This document shows positions 15,389-24,241 of a DNA stretch of 35,730 nucleotides, piece by piece. Source of the DNA: Frankiales bacterium. Lineage in GTDB: Bacteria > Actinomycetota > Actinomycetes > Mycobacteriales > SCTD01. The notes below the pieces were generated by a model. That model worked only from the letters and a program-made list of their open reading frames with translations, was not told where the DNA came from and did not search any database. The stretch covers positions 1 to 35,730 of the forward strand of contig JAODNA010000012.1 in NCBI GenBank assembly GCA_025465135.1, read 5' to 3'. Numbering within the stretch: the first letter of the stretch is position 1; every line of letters starts with the position of its first letter. The translations under genes were made by a program, and so were the position numbers.

Positions 15389-16975
15389 CTAGGAGATGAC
15401 GGTCGGGCGGTTGGTGCTCCGAGCGGCGCCGTTGTTGCTGTTGGCCGGGGCGCCGAGGAAGAACGTGAAGCGCCCGGAGCCCTGGAACTGCACCGCGATG
15501 GCGACCTTGCCCGCGTGCACGCGGCCGCTGCCCTTCTGCACCGGGGTCGAGCCGCGCAGGAAGAAGAGCTTGACGAGCTGGCCTTCGTACGCCGCCGCGG
15601 GGGTCACCGCGCCGGTGAACGTGTAGGCGCGCACGCCGTCGCGGTGGGCCGCGATGGAGACGAGGCCGTGCACGGTGATCGTGGCGGTGTCCGAGGCGCC
15701 GCACGTCGCGGAGAGGGCGTACAGCCGGGTGTTCGTGGCGGGCCGGAAGGTGTAGTCGAGCCAGCCGCTCGCGGGCAGCACGGCGTCGCCGCGCACCACG
15801 CCGTAGCTCGTCGACGGCCGGCTGTAGGCACGGATGGAGACGTGGTCGCCGGGCTTGCCGTAGACGTGGCCGTTGACCGACTTGCCGTAGGTGATGTCGC
15901 CGTCGTCGAGGACGAGCTGTGGCGCGCACGACGGCGTCTCGGTCGTCGGGGTGTCCGCCGGCGCGCCGGTCGGCGAGGCCGTCGGTGAGGACGTGGCGCT
16001 GGCGGCGGTCGTGGGCGACGAGGTCGACGTGGTCTCGGTGCTGCTGCCGGTGGTGCTGCTGCCGGTGGTGCTGCTGCCGGTGGTCCCGCTGCCGGTGGTC
16101 CCGCCGGGGCGTCCGGTGGGCGACGCCGTGGGCGAGGAGGTCGCCGACGCCGTCGCGGCCGGGGTCGGGGTCGGCGACGAGGAGTCGCCCGCCGCGGGCG
16201 TGGCCGAGTCGGTCGGGCTGCTGGACGGCGACGGGTCGCAGGTTGTTGCGGCGGCCAGCGCCATCGGCCGCGCGGCCGGCGGAGCCAAGCTGGGCAGCAC
16301 GCTCGGAATGATGGTCGGCAGCGCTGTCGGGCTCGGGATCGGCGAGGCCGTGGGAGTCGGCAACGCGGTGGGCAGTGCCGTTGCGGTCGGGCTGGCGGAG
16401 GCGCTCGGCGATGCGCTGGGCGACGCCGTGGGCGACGCCGTGGGCGATGCGCTGGGCGATGCGCTGGGCGTGGGCGACGCGCTCGGCGAGGTGCTCGCGG
16501 TAGCGGTCGGCGACGGCGAGGCCGACGCGGTCGGCGTGGGGGACGGCGACGCGGTAGCGGACGCAGAGGCCGTCGGCGACGCGGTTGCCGCTGCGGACGG
16601 CGACGTGCTCGGCGTGGCAGACGTCGAGGCCTCGGGCGAGGCCGAGTCGGTCGGCGTCGGGCAGTCGCTCGGCTCGACCGGCGGGCTCTGGCACCCGACC
16701 GGCGGGCTCTGGTCCGCAACCGGCGGGCTCTCGTCGCCCACGGGCGGGGAGTTGTCGCCGACCGGCGGGCTGTTGTCGCCCACGGGCGGGGAGCTGTCGC
16801 CGACGGGCGGGCTATTGTCGCCGACCGGCGGGCTCTGGCAGCCCACCGGCGCGCTCTCGCCGGCGAGGATCGGCGCGATCATCGTCGTGCCGGCGAGAAG
16901 TGCGGGCAGTCCGATGGCCAGGACGGCACGCCACACGTTGGAGCGCGACAGAGTCGGCGCAGCCTGCTGCCCCAC
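15389..16975 (-). CDS. Secreted Ser/Thr/Pro-rich repeat surface protein
   Basis: The 528-aa product has a signal segment (about 16-39), nine seven-residue repeats of the SPPVGDN type (41-103), a very long Ser/Thr/Ala/Pro-rich stalk (about 105-345, including four TTGSS-type units at 293-312), and a C-terminal beta-rich domain (about 350-528, with ITYGKSVNGHVYGKPGDHVSI and VKLFFLRGSTPVQKGSGRV) resembling an Ig-like adhesion or polymer-binding fold. It looks like a surface stalk that displays a head domain. The GTG at 16975 follows the ligase-like gene by 14 bp with a G-rich ribosome site between them, so the two form an operon. The stalk is a likely O-glycosylation target. Confidence 0.82.
   Translation of the reverse strand: MGQQAAPTLSRSNVWRAVLAIGLPALLAGTTMIAPILAGESAPVGCQSPPVGDNSPPVGDSSPPVGDNSPPVGDNSPPVGDESPPVADQSPPVGCQSPPVEPSDCPTPTDSASPEASTSATPSTSPSAAATASPTASASATASPSPTPTASASPSPTATASTSPSASPTPSASPSASPTASPTASPSASPSASASPTATALPTALPTPTASPIPSPTALPTIIPSVLPSLAPPAARPMALAAATTCDPSPSSSPTDSATPAAGDSSSPTPTPAATASATSSPTASPTGRPGGTTGSGTTGSSTTGSSTTGSSTETTSTSSPTTAASATSSPTASPTGAPADTPTTETPSCAPQLVLDDGDITYGKSVNGHVYGKPGDHVSIRAYSRPSTSYGVVRGDAVLPASGWLDYTFRPATNTRLYALSATCGASDTATITVHGLVSIAAHRDGVRAYTFTGAVTPAAAYEGQLVKLFFLRGSTPVQKGSGRVHAGKVAIAVQFQGSGRFTFFLGAPANSNNGAARSTNRPTVIS
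16040..16099 (-). repeat. 15-bp coding tandem repeat (TTGSS units)
   Basis: Four near-identical 15-bp units encode TTGSG/TTGSS within the stalk. DNA identity between units makes copy-number change by slippage plausible. Confidence 0.75.
16667..16855 (-). repeat. 21-bp coding tandem repeat (SPPVGDN units)
   Basis: Nine in-frame 21-bp units encode heptapeptides of the SPPVGDN type. The first and last units vary (SAPVGCQ, SPPVEPS), the middle ones are nearly identical, as in arrays that expand and contract. Confidence 0.85.
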
Positions 16976-16988
16976 AGGGACCCCCCGG

Positions 16989-18323
16989 TCATAGGGGCGC
17001 GGCCCCTCGAGCTGAGCGCTGGGTAGCAGCTCGAGGAGAGGTGTTCGACGTCGCGTACGGAAGTCCTGCCAGCAGCAGACCGGCAGTCATGGGGATTGCC
17101 GGTAGGTGCCAAGGGAAATCGAGCAGCGCACAGACGGCAAATGCTGACAGAACGGCGGATCCCGGCTCAACGCGACGCTGACCGCGGCGGCGTACGAGCG
17201 ACGCGGCGAACGCGACGGTGATGAGTGCGACACCGACGAGACCGCTGTCCGCGGCGACCTGCAGCGGCTCGTTGTGCACGAACCGGGCCGACCGTCCGTC
17301 GGACAGGTGCAGCCGGTTCCCCGGACCCGCACCGACGAGCGGTGCGCCGCGGAAGTCGGCCCAGCCTGCGCGCCACTCGTAGGAGCGGTCGCTGACGCTC
17401 GCCGTACCCGATCGGCTCTTCGCCACATCGCTCAGGCTGTTCGAGGTCACAGCCACGGCGACGACGACGAGTCCGATGAGCGCGCCGGCGACGGCGAGCC
17501 ATCGGCCAGGGATGGGTGGGATCCGCACGAGCGCTGCCGCCGGCAGCGCGACAGCAGCAGCGATGAGCAGCCACTGCCGGTCGTGCGCACCCGAGCCGGC
17601 GACCGCGATGGCGCCGAGGAAGAGCCCCAAGGCGAGCGGTACGACGGCGGCGCGCAGGTGACGCCACGTCAGCAGCAGGCCGATCAGCACGGCCAGCAGC
17701 GCACCGCGCGACTGCGTCGCGAGCAGACCGCCGGTGATGAGGACGAGCTGCGCGTCGCGAAACCTGCTTGCGGGGCAGCTCACGGCGACGACGAGCAGCA
17801 TCGCGAGCAGGGCGCCGGTGGCGTTGGAGTAGGTCAGGGTGCCGGCGAGACGCAGGTGGTTCTGAGCGGGCAGTGCGAGCGGCTGCGAACGAAGCGCCAG
17901 CCCGACGAGGCCGACCGAGGAGACCAGTGCGCCGACGACGATCGCTCCCGAGCGCAGCACGCGTCGGGACGCGTCGTCGAGGGTGCGGCCGAGGGCGTAG
18001 CAGGCCGCGAAGCCGAGGGCGCTGCCCACGACCTGCCGCGCCAGCGGCCACTGGCCGCGTTGATGCGCGTCGACGTACCACCACACCGAGAAACCCAGCA
18101 GGGCGCCGATGACCACGACGTCTCGCAGCTGCAGGGGCCGTTGCCGCCAGGTCAGCGCGACGGCGATCACCCCGAGGGCGACGGCGATCGCCGGGAGGCG
18201 CAGGTCGTCGGGTGGGTAGAACGCGCCCTTGCGCATGATGGCCACGACGATCAGGGCCGCCATCGCGTCGAGCAGCGGAAGCCGCATCCGGCGCGAGGGC
18301 TCAGCCGGTGCGGCTCCCGTCAC
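16989..18323 (-). CDS. O-antigen ligase / polymerase-like membrane protein
   Basis: The 444-aa protein has about eleven membrane helices and a large periplasmic-type loop (about 305-370) with the features of the Wzy/WaaL superfamily: FRGAPLVGAGPGNRLH and FVHNEPLQVAADSGLVG, where the His and Arg are typically catalytic. Members ligate or polymerise lipid-linked glycans, and some are O-oligosaccharyltransferases that glycosylate proteins. The next gene in the operon encodes a Ser/Thr/Pro-rich surface stalk, a possible acceptor. The start is GTG 18323, with TACGTT 6 nt upstream; the ATG at 18287 is an alternative. Confidence 0.85.
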   Translation of the reverse strand: MTGAAPAEPSRRMRLPLLDAMAALIVVAIMRKGAFYPPDDLRLPAIAVALGVIAVALTWRQRPLQLRDVVVIGALLGFSVWWYVDAHQRGQWPLARQVVGSALGFAACYALGRTLDDASRRVLRSGAIVVGALVSSVGLVGLALRSQPLALPAQNHLRLAGTLTYSNATGALLAMLLVVAVSCPASRFRDAQLVLITGGLLATQSRGALLAVLIGLLLTWRHLRAAVVPLALGLFLGAIAVAGSGAHDRQWLLIAAAVALPAAALVRIPPIPGRWLAVAGALIGLVVVAVAVTSNSLSDVAKSRSGTASVSDRSYEWRAGWADFRGAPLVGAGPGNRLHLSDGRSARFVHNEPLQVAADSGLVGVALITVAFAASLVRRRGQRRVEPGSAVLSAFAVCALLDFPWHLPAIPMTAGLLLAGLPYATSNTSPRAATQRSARGAAPL

Positions 18324-18383
18324 CGCGGCAACGTACTGGCTCCTCGCGGTCCGACTGGCGAGTTCCGGCGTACCGTCCGGTGC

Positions 18384-18521
18384 ATGAGCGCACCGGACTA
18401 CTCCGAGCTGCCGAAGCGCGTCGAGCCGAAGGACACGGTCGAGGAGGTCGACGTCTCGCCGCCTGCTCCCGACGAGGGCCTCCCGCCCCCCGATCGCGAC
18501 TGGCTCGCGGCCGGCGGCTGA
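18384..18521 (+). CDS. Short acidic Pro-rich protein, 45 aa
   Basis: The product begins MSAPDYSELPKRVEPKDTVE, is rich in Asp, Glu and Pro, and ends PPPDRDWLAAGG. It is probably unstructured. Short proteins of the same style (an LP-x-RVEP-x-DTVEE-x-DV core) occur widely in actinobacteria, without a known role. TACCGT lies 7 nt upstream of the ATG and no ribosome site is present. The longer frame that contains it is antisense to the ligase-like gene and should be ignored. Confidence 0.65.
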   Translation: MSAPDYSELPKRVEPKDTVEEVDVSPPAPDEGLPPPDRDWLAAGG

Positions 18522-18526
18522 GAGGC

Positions 18527-19789
18527 TCAGCCCAGGGCGAGTGCCGCGGCGTGGATCGCGACGCCGGCAAGAGCCCCGACGACCGTGCCGTTGATGCGGA
18601 TGAACTGCAGGTCGCGGCCGGCGAACAGCTCGACCTGCCGCGCGGCCTGCGCGCCGTCCCAGCGGTCGATGACGTGGCGGATCAGCGCGGTGAACTCGGC
18701 ACCGTGCTGCTCGACCGCCCAGATCACGGCGCGCTCGAGCATCCCCTCGAGCCGCGCCTGCAGGTCGGCGTCCTCGATGACGCGGGTGGCGAGCCGGGCC
18801 AGCGACTCCGCGAGGCGCGCGGCCAACGGACCGTCCGGATCAGCGAGCTGCGTTCGCAGCGATGTCAGCGTGCCGCCGACGACCGTCGTGAGCCATGCGG
18901 CGGTCGCGGGGTCATCGATGACCTGCCGCGCCATCGCGTCGACGCGAGCGGCCAGGGTGGGGTCGTGCTGGAGGTCGTGGGCGACCTTGCGCAGCCAGTC
19001 GTCGAGCACACCACGGAGCTCGTGGTGCGGGTCGTTCTCGATCTCCGCCATGAACGCGACGGCCTTGTCGATGAGCTTGCCGGTACGCCGGTCGGTCGTG
19101 ACGAGCCAGCCGAGCCAGCCGTACTTGTCGCCGAAGTCCTTCAGCTGCTCCTTCAGCACCTCGCGGTTGTCGACCATCGACGTACGGAGATAGGGCAGTA
19201 CGACGTCGAGCAGCGGGCGGTGCGCGCCGCCGTTGGTGATGTCGGTGAGCAGACGTCCGGCGAGCGGCGCGTAGGAGCGGGTCGAGGCATCCCTGCGTGC
19301 GAGGTCGAGCGCGAGGGTGGTGAGGTCCTCGTCGCGTAGGGCGTCGAGGGCCGCGGCGAGCGCGACTGTCGTCTCGCGGCTGATGCGAGCGGCGACCTCG
19401 GGGGTCGACAGCTGGGCGGCGAGCGTCGGGACCAGGTGTGCGTCGCGGAGGCGCTCGACGACGTTGGTGGGCGTGAGGAAGTTGTCGGTCACGAACGTGC
19501 CGAGTTGCGCGCCGAGCTGGTCCTTGCGCGTCGGGATCAGCGCGGTGTGCGGGATCGGCAGCCCGAGGGGCCGGCGGAACAGCGCCGTGACGGCGAACCA
19601 GTCGGCGAGCCCGCCGACCATCCCCGCTTCGGTGGCGGCGCGCAGGAACCCGACCCAGGTCGCGTCGGGCATCGCGAAGGTGGCGACGAAGACTGCTGCG
19701 GTCACTCCGAGGAAGCCGGCCGCCGTCGCCTTCATCCGGCGCAGGTCGCGGACCCGCACCGGGTCCTCCGCGCCCATGAGCACCGTCAT
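18527..19789 (-). CDS. DUF445 family membrane protein
   Basis: The 420-aa product has an N-terminal membrane segment (about 22-40), then the DUF445 signature GMVGGLADWFAVTALFRRPLGLPIPHTALIPTRKDQ, shown here only by its key parts: GGLADWFAV, FRRPLG, IPHTALIP. The long middle is helical, with a second membrane segment at the C-terminus (NGTVVGALAGVAIHAA). The family resembles YjiN and the YheB group; its function is unknown. The ATG at 19789 has TACGGT 6 nt upstream and no ribosome site; ATG 19777 is an alternative. Divergent from the isomerase gene with only 36 bp between starts. Confidence 0.88.
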   Translation of the reverse strand: MTVLMGAEDPVRVRDLRRMKATAAGFLGVTAAVFVATFAMPDATWVGFLRAATEAGMVGGLADWFAVTALFRRPLGLPIPHTALIPTRKDQLGAQLGTFVTDNFLTPTNVVERLRDAHLVPTLAAQLSTPEVAARISRETTVALAAALDALRDEDLTTLALDLARRDASTRSYAPLAGRLLTDITNGGAHRPLLDVVLPYLRTSMVDNREVLKEQLKDFGDKYGWLGWLVTTDRRTGKLIDKAVAFMAEIENDPHHELRGVLDDWLRKVAHDLQHDPTLAARVDAMARQVIDDPATAAWLTTVVGGTLTSLRTQLADPDGPLAARLAESLARLATRVIEDADLQARLEGMLERAVIWAVEQHGAEFTALIRHVIDRWDGAQAARQVELFAGRDLQFIRINGTVVGALAGVAIHAAALALG

Positions 19790-19825
19790 GCAACGACCGT
19801 AGCGACCTGGACGATGATGGGCGGT

Positions 19826-20479
19826 ATGGCGAAGCTCGACCGCGACGGGGAGGTCTGGGTCCTCGACCTCGGCGACACCGAGAACCGCTTCAACGGCGAC
19901 TCGACGGCAGAGCTCGGCGCGCTCCTCGACGAGGTGGAGCACGCCGAGGGCCCGCGGGCGCTCGTCACGAAGGCGACGGGGAAGTACTGGTCCAACGGGC
20001 TCGACCTCGACTGGATGATGGCCGACGCGGAACGCGCCGGGCCGCTGCTCGCTGCGGTGCACGGGGTGCTTGCCCGGGTGCTCGCGATGCCGGTGCCGAC
20101 AGTCGCCGCGATCACCGGCCACTGCTACGCCGCCGGCGCGATGCTCTCGGTCGCACATGACTGGAAGGTGATGCGCGTCGACCGCGGCTACTGGTGCCTG
20201 CCCGAGGTCGACCTCGGCCTCCCGTTCACCCCGGGGCTGAACGACCTGCTGACGGCCCGGCTGCCCCGTCGTACCGCCCACGAGGCGATGACCACCGGAC
20301 GGCGCTACGCGGCGCCAGAGGCAGCGGCCGCCGGGATCCTCGACGCAACCGCGGAGCTCGATGACGTCGTGGCTGCGGGGGTCGCCCGGGCTGCGGGCCT
20401 CGCCCGGACCGCCGGTCCCGCGTTGGGCGAGATCAAGAGGATGCTGTACGCCGACGCCCTGGCCGCGCTCCGTTCCTGA
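19826..20479 (+). CDS. Enoyl-CoA hydratase/isomerase-family protein, paralog 1
   Basis: This 217-aa crotonase-fold enzyme is short for the family. The oxyanion-hole segments are SNGLDL (56-61) and YAAGAML (101-107); Glu127 in CLPEVDLGLPFTPG sits where delta3-delta2-enoyl-CoA isomerases of the plant ECI type keep their single catalytic Glu. This suggests isomerisation of unsaturated fatty acyl-CoA during beta-oxidation, acting in the cytoplasm. The paralog at 33326-33976 aligns without gaps through the core and fixes the start at 19826 (MAKLDRDG matches MATLEREG). ATG codons at 19814 and 19817 would only add residues lacking in the paralog. Confidence 0.88.
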   Translation: MAKLDRDGEVWVLDLGDTENRFNGDSTAELGALLDEVEHAEGPRALVTKATGKYWSNGLDLDWMMADAERAGPLLAAVHGVLARVLAMPVPTVAAITGHCYAAGAMLSVAHDWKVMRVDRGYWCLPEVDLGLPFTPGLNDLLTARLPRRTAHEAMTTGRRYAAPEAAAAGILDATAELDDVVAAGVARAAGLARTAGPALGEIKRMLYADALAALRS

Positions 20480-20557
20480 CGGCTGCGGGCGGCGACCCGC
20501 ACCGCGGGACCGGCGCGGCCCGGCAATGCTGGTCACCGCGAGTGTGTTGCCGTCCCC

Positions 20558-20580
20558 GTCACATCTGCGCGATGTGTGAC
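20558..20580. terminator. Inverted repeat between convergent genes
   Basis: GTCACA (20558-20563) and TGTGAC (20575-20580) pair around an 11-nt loop that can itself pair (CATC/GATG). A second GC hairpin, GCGGG-N6-CCCGC, lies at 20485-20500. Both sit in the 145-bp gap between convergent genes and may end one or both transcripts, though neither has a T-run. Confidence 0.35.
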
Positions 20581-20624
20581 CGCCCTGGCAACAGGCAACC
20601 TCGACGTGCCTGGGTCAGAGGCTG

Positions 20625-21851
20625 CTAGTCGTCTGCGCGCTGATGGTGTGCCGTCAGTCCGAGCGACCACAGCAGTCGACCCGTCGGCTCCGCCGGGTCG
20701 TAGCCGCTGATCGCGGCGACCCGCCCGACGCGGTGGATGACGGTGTTGCGGTGGCAGTACAGGCGCTCACCCGCGCGACTGAACGAGCCGTTCTCCGTGA
20801 TGAGTGCCTCCACCGTGGCGAGCAGCACCTCGACGTCGGATCCGTGCTCGCGCAGGCGGTCGACCGTTTGCGCGAGGAGCACGGCGGCAAGCTCGGGGGC
20901 GGCCAGCACGAGTGCTTGCGGGAGCCGCTCCTCGATCCCGGCCACGTGATGGCCGACCGGCATCGTCCGGGCAGCCAGGGCCGCGAGCCGGGCCGCAGCG
21001 GGGGTGTCGCCGAGAGCCGTGTAGGCGGCGGACAGCCCGACGCGCTGCCGGACCTGCGCCCGCAGCACGTCGACCAGGGAGGACCGGGTCCGGTCGGCCA
21101 ACCGCACCAGCCCGATCTCGGTCCCGGGAGTCAGTGCCCACACCGCGTGCAGCCCTGAGGCGGCGAGGCTGTCCGCGACCCCGAAGAGCGGCTGATCGGG
21201 GTCGTCGAGCAGGACGCTCACCGCCACAGTGGGCTCGTGATCTGGCAGGCCGAGGCGGTCGGAGAGGCGCTGGATCTCCTGCGGGTCGTGCGGTCCGGCG
21301 AGGAGTGCGGCGACGTCGCGCTGCTGCTGGTGCCGGTGCTGGGACCGGAGCCGGAGCTCTTCGTCGCGGTAGGCACTGGCAAGCGCGGCGGAGAACCTGT
21401 CGATCTCCTCCCAGACCAGGCCGGCGACCTGCAGCAGGATCTTGTCGCCGGGCTTGACCGGGTCGTCGCCGGCGAGGTCGACGATCCCGTCCCAGACGAC
21501 GCGACCGCCGAGCCGGTAGGAGTGGAGCACCGCCTCCAGCGGCATGCCCTGGGCCGCCCGCCGGCGCCCGGTCGCGGCCGGGGCGTCGTAGGGATCGACC
21601 CCCGCCGGCACGACGCGGCCGAGTGACTGAACGATCCGCTCCAGGTTCATCCGGCAGGACAGCCGCAGGTCCTCGGCCGCGACCGTCGAGACCGAGGCGT
21701 ACGCCGGCTCGCTCGCGATGATCCGGCCGACCAGGTCGTCGGTCAGGAGCTCCACCCGCGCGAGCAGCGCCCTGGCGATGTGCTGCACGTAGTCGCGGTC
21801 GGGGTCGATCGCCTGCGTGTCCTTGGCGGATCCGCCAACAGCGACGGTCAT
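20625..21851 (-). CDS. PucR/CdaR-type transcriptional regulator
   Basis: The 408-aa protein has a helical N-terminal region (about 20-165, with LLTDDLVGRIIASEPAY and LEAVLHSYRLGGRVVWDGI), a GGDEF-like middle region and the C-terminal PucR-type HTH (about 360-390, NGSFSRAGERLYCHRNTVIHR). This layout is a common actinobacterial activator of catabolic genes. It is divergent from the DUF6351 pair, which it may control. ATG 21851 is preferred to GTG 21860 because GAGGGG lies 8 nt before it. The inducer is unknown. Confidence 0.85.
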   Translation of the reverse strand: MTVAVGGSAKDTQAIDPDRDYVQHIARALLARVELLTDDLVGRIIASEPAYASVSTVAAEDLRLSCRMNLERIVQSLGRVVPAGVDPYDAPAATGRRRAAQGMPLEAVLHSYRLGGRVVWDGIVDLAGDDPVKPGDKILLQVAGLVWEEIDRFSAALASAYRDEELRLRSQHRHQQQRDVAALLAGPHDPQEIQRLSDRLGLPDHEPTVAVSVLLDDPDQPLFGVADSLAASGLHAVWALTPGTEIGLVRLADRTRSSLVDVLRAQVRQRVGLSAAYTALGDTPAAARLAALAARTMPVGHHVAGIEERLPQALVLAAPELAAVLLAQTVDRLREHGSDVEVLLATVEALITENGSFSRAGERLYCHRNTVIHRVGRVAAISGYDPAEPTGRLLWSLGLTAHHQRADD

Positions 21852-21946
21852 CGGAGCCACCCCTCACGAAGCACGAAGCCGAAACGTTGGAGGAAGTGTG
21901 ACAGGACCCGGGCGTTACCGGGGCGAAACCTCACGCATTGGCCTAA

Positions 21947-21973
21947 GCGGCGTCGTGGGCAGCGCGACGCCGC
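21947..21973. promoter_or_regulatory. 9-bp inverted repeat upstream of the DUF6351 operon
   Basis: GCGGCGTCG (21947-21955) and CGACGCCGC (21965-21973) are exact inverted copies with a 9-nt spacer. It ends 15 bp before the ATG at 21989, in the gap shared with the divergent PucR-type regulator, and is a candidate operator or leader hairpin. Confidence 0.5.
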
Positions 21974-21988
21974 GGTTGCGGGGGATGC

Positions 21989-24241
21989 ATGCGCCTGTTC
22001 GTCTCTGCCCGGCTCGCGATCGTCCTGGCGCTCCTGGCGGGCAGCGGGAGCGCCTCCGCCGCCTTCGCTGACCCAGCGACCGGCCCCGGCATGCAGCTGC
22101 GCACGCTGTCCAACCGGGCCGACCTGATCTCGGGCGGCGACGCGCTGGTGGAGGTGGCGCTGACCGCTCCAGCCACCGGCCTGAAGGTCCTCGCAGGCGC
22201 CCACGACGTGACGGCCGCCTTCCGGGCCGTCGACCCCACCCACTACCGCGGTGTCGTGGACGGCCTCGCGGCCGGGCCGAACGTCATCACCGCGCAGACC
22301 GCCGACGGTCAGGGGGCCCAGCTCACGGTCACCAACCACGCGATCCAGGGGCCGGTCTTCTCGGGGCCGCAGGTCCAGCCGTGGTACTGCCTGCCCGACG
22401 CGCTCGACGCGCAGTGCGGCCGGCCGGTGACCTACGCCTACCAGTACATGTCCTCGGTCACCGGCAACTTCGGTGCGTACGACCCGTCGGCAGCACCGCC
22501 GGCCGACCTCGCCACCACGACGACCGACCAGGGCAAGACCGTGCCGTACGTCGTGCGGGTCGAGAGCGGTGACATCGACCGCAGCGCCTACTCCATCGCA
22601 GTCCTGTACGACGGGAGAGAGCCGTTCGACCGCTGGACCGGCCCACCGGCCTGGAACCACAAGGTCGTCGTCACCCACGGCGGCGGCTGCGGCGGCATGC
22701 ACACGGAGGGCGTGACACCGCCGGTGCTCGACGCCTCGCTGGGTCGCGGGTTCGCGGTCATGTCCGCCGCCCTCGAGGACAGCAACCAGGACTGCAACCT
22801 CACCGTGCAGGCCGAGTCGGTGATGATGACCAAGGAGCACCTGATCGAGGCGTACGGCGACGTCCGCTACGTGATCGGCATCGGCAGCTCGGGCGGGTCA
22901 CTCGCCGCCGACCAGATCGCCAACGCCTACCCGGGCCTCTACGACGGGCTCATCGTCGGAGCGACCTTCCCCGACATGATGCAGCCCGACCTGCTCGACT
23001 GCCTGCAGCTGCACCGCTACTTCGACAGCCCGCAGAAGTGGGGCATCGGGGTGGCCTGGGCCGAGCCGTTCGAGGCTGCAGCGGAGGACAAGCAGGCCAC
23101 GTCGGTGTGCCGCCTCGAGTCGCTGCCGTTCGGGCCCGAGGACTACTCCAACATGTACAACCCGTCCTCAGCGGCCTGGTGCAACATGGACAGCCACGAG
23201 CCGGAGCGGGTCTACAACGCGACCACCAATCCCACGGGCGTGCGCTGCGCGATCCAGGACTACATGGTCAACGTCCTCGGCACGCGTGCGCCGGCCTACT
23301 GGGGCGCGGTCGAGAAGGGCATCGGCAAGGGCTTCGCCAACCGGCCCTTCGACAACGTCGGCGTCCAGTACGGCCTGAAGGCGCTCAAGGCCGGGACGAT
23401 CACGGCGGCGCAGTTCGTCGACCTCAACAACAAGGTCGGCGCACCCGACATCGACTTCGGGTCGCAGGCGACGCGCGTCGAGGCGGAGCCCGCCGGCCTG
23501 GAGCGCGCCTACCGGTCCGGCATGGTCAACGAGGCCAACAACCTCGACCTGGTGCCGATCATCGACATCCCCAACCCCGCCGACAACTACGACATCCATG
23601 ACAGGTGGAAGAGCTGGTCGATCCGGGCCCGGCTCGACGCCGCCAACGGCAACCACGACAACCACGTTCTCTGGTACGGCCCCGACCGCTCCGGAATGGC
23701 CTTCAACGTCGGTGACGGCAACGCCTTCACGGTGATGGACCAGTGGCTGACCACGATGGAGCACGACAAGCGCGACCTGCCGCTCGAGCAGAAGGTCCGC
23801 GACGCCAAGCCGGCCGGCGCGCACGACCGATGCGACCTGCCCGACCGGGCCACCTGCGACGCGGTGATGGGTCCCTACGGCAGCGTGCGCATGGGCGCCG
23901 GTGACAGCCCCGCGTCGGACATCATGAAGTGCCAGCTCAAGCCGCTCACGCGCACCGACTACGGGTCGGTGGTGTTCAGCGACGCCGACTGGGCGTCGCT
24001 GCAGGCGGCGTTCCCGAGCGGTGTCTGCGACTGGTCGAAGCCGGGCATCGGACAGCAGCAGACCGTGGCGTGGCAGACCTATGAGAACCGCACGGGCGGC
24101 GTCGCCATGGGAGCCCCACCGACGTCGGAGCCACTGACCGATCCGCCCGCCGACGTGCCCGAAGTGCCGTTCGCCATCCTGCTGCCGCTCGTCGTGGCGG
24201 TTGTTCTTCTCGTCGGTGTTCGAGTGAGGTCCGCACGATGA
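21989..24241 (+). CDS. Secreted DUF6351 protein, paralog 1
   Basis: The 750-aa product has a signal peptide (about 1-27), a DUF6351-type body and a C-terminal membrane tail. The body contains IELRTLSNRADLISGGDAL-like and QPWYCLPDALDAQC motifs and an alpha/beta-hydrolase-style nucleophile elbow GSSGGS (299-304, Ser301) after YVIGI. The tail reads DPPADVPEVPFAILLPL, hydrophobic residues, then RVRSAR. This suggests a surface-anchored esterase-like enzyme; the substrate is unknown, and an esterase or oligomer-hydrolase activity is inferred from the fold only. It overlaps the next gene by 4 bp. Confidence 0.85.
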   Translation: MRLFVSARLAIVLALLAGSGSASAAFADPATGPGMQLRTLSNRADLISGGDALVEVALTAPATGLKVLAGAHDVTAAFRAVDPTHYRGVVDGLAAGPNVITAQTADGQGAQLTVTNHAIQGPVFSGPQVQPWYCLPDALDAQCGRPVTYAYQYMSSVTGNFGAYDPSAAPPADLATTTTDQGKTVPYVVRVESGDIDRSAYSIAVLYDGREPFDRWTGPPAWNHKVVVTHGGGCGGMHTEGVTPPVLDASLGRGFAVMSAALEDSNQDCNLTVQAESVMMTKEHLIEAYGDVRYVIGIGSSGGSLAADQIANAYPGLYDGLIVGATFPDMMQPDLLDCLQLHRYFDSPQKWGIGVAWAEPFEAAAEDKQATSVCRLESLPFGPEDYSNMYNPSSAAWCNMDSHEPERVYNATTNPTGVRCAIQDYMVNVLGTRAPAYWGAVEKGIGKGFANRPFDNVGVQYGLKALKAGTITAAQFVDLNNKVGAPDIDFGSQATRVEAEPAGLERAYRSGMVNEANNLDLVPIIDIPNPADNYDIHDRWKSWSIRARLDAANGNHDNHVLWYGPDRSGMAFNVGDGNAFTVMDQWLTTMEHDKRDLPLEQKVRDAKPAGAHDRCDLPDRATCDAVMGPYGSVRMGAGDSPASDIMKCQLKPLTRTDYGSVVFSDADWASLQAAFPSGVCDWSKPGIGQQQTVAWQTYENRTGGVAMGAPPTSEPLTDPPADVPEVPFAILLPLVVAVVLLVGVRVRSAR

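Noticed and set aside
16667-16855. Regular short repeats that might be taken for a CRISPR array
   Set aside because: Units are 21 bp with no spacers and encode in-frame SPPVGDN heptapeptides.
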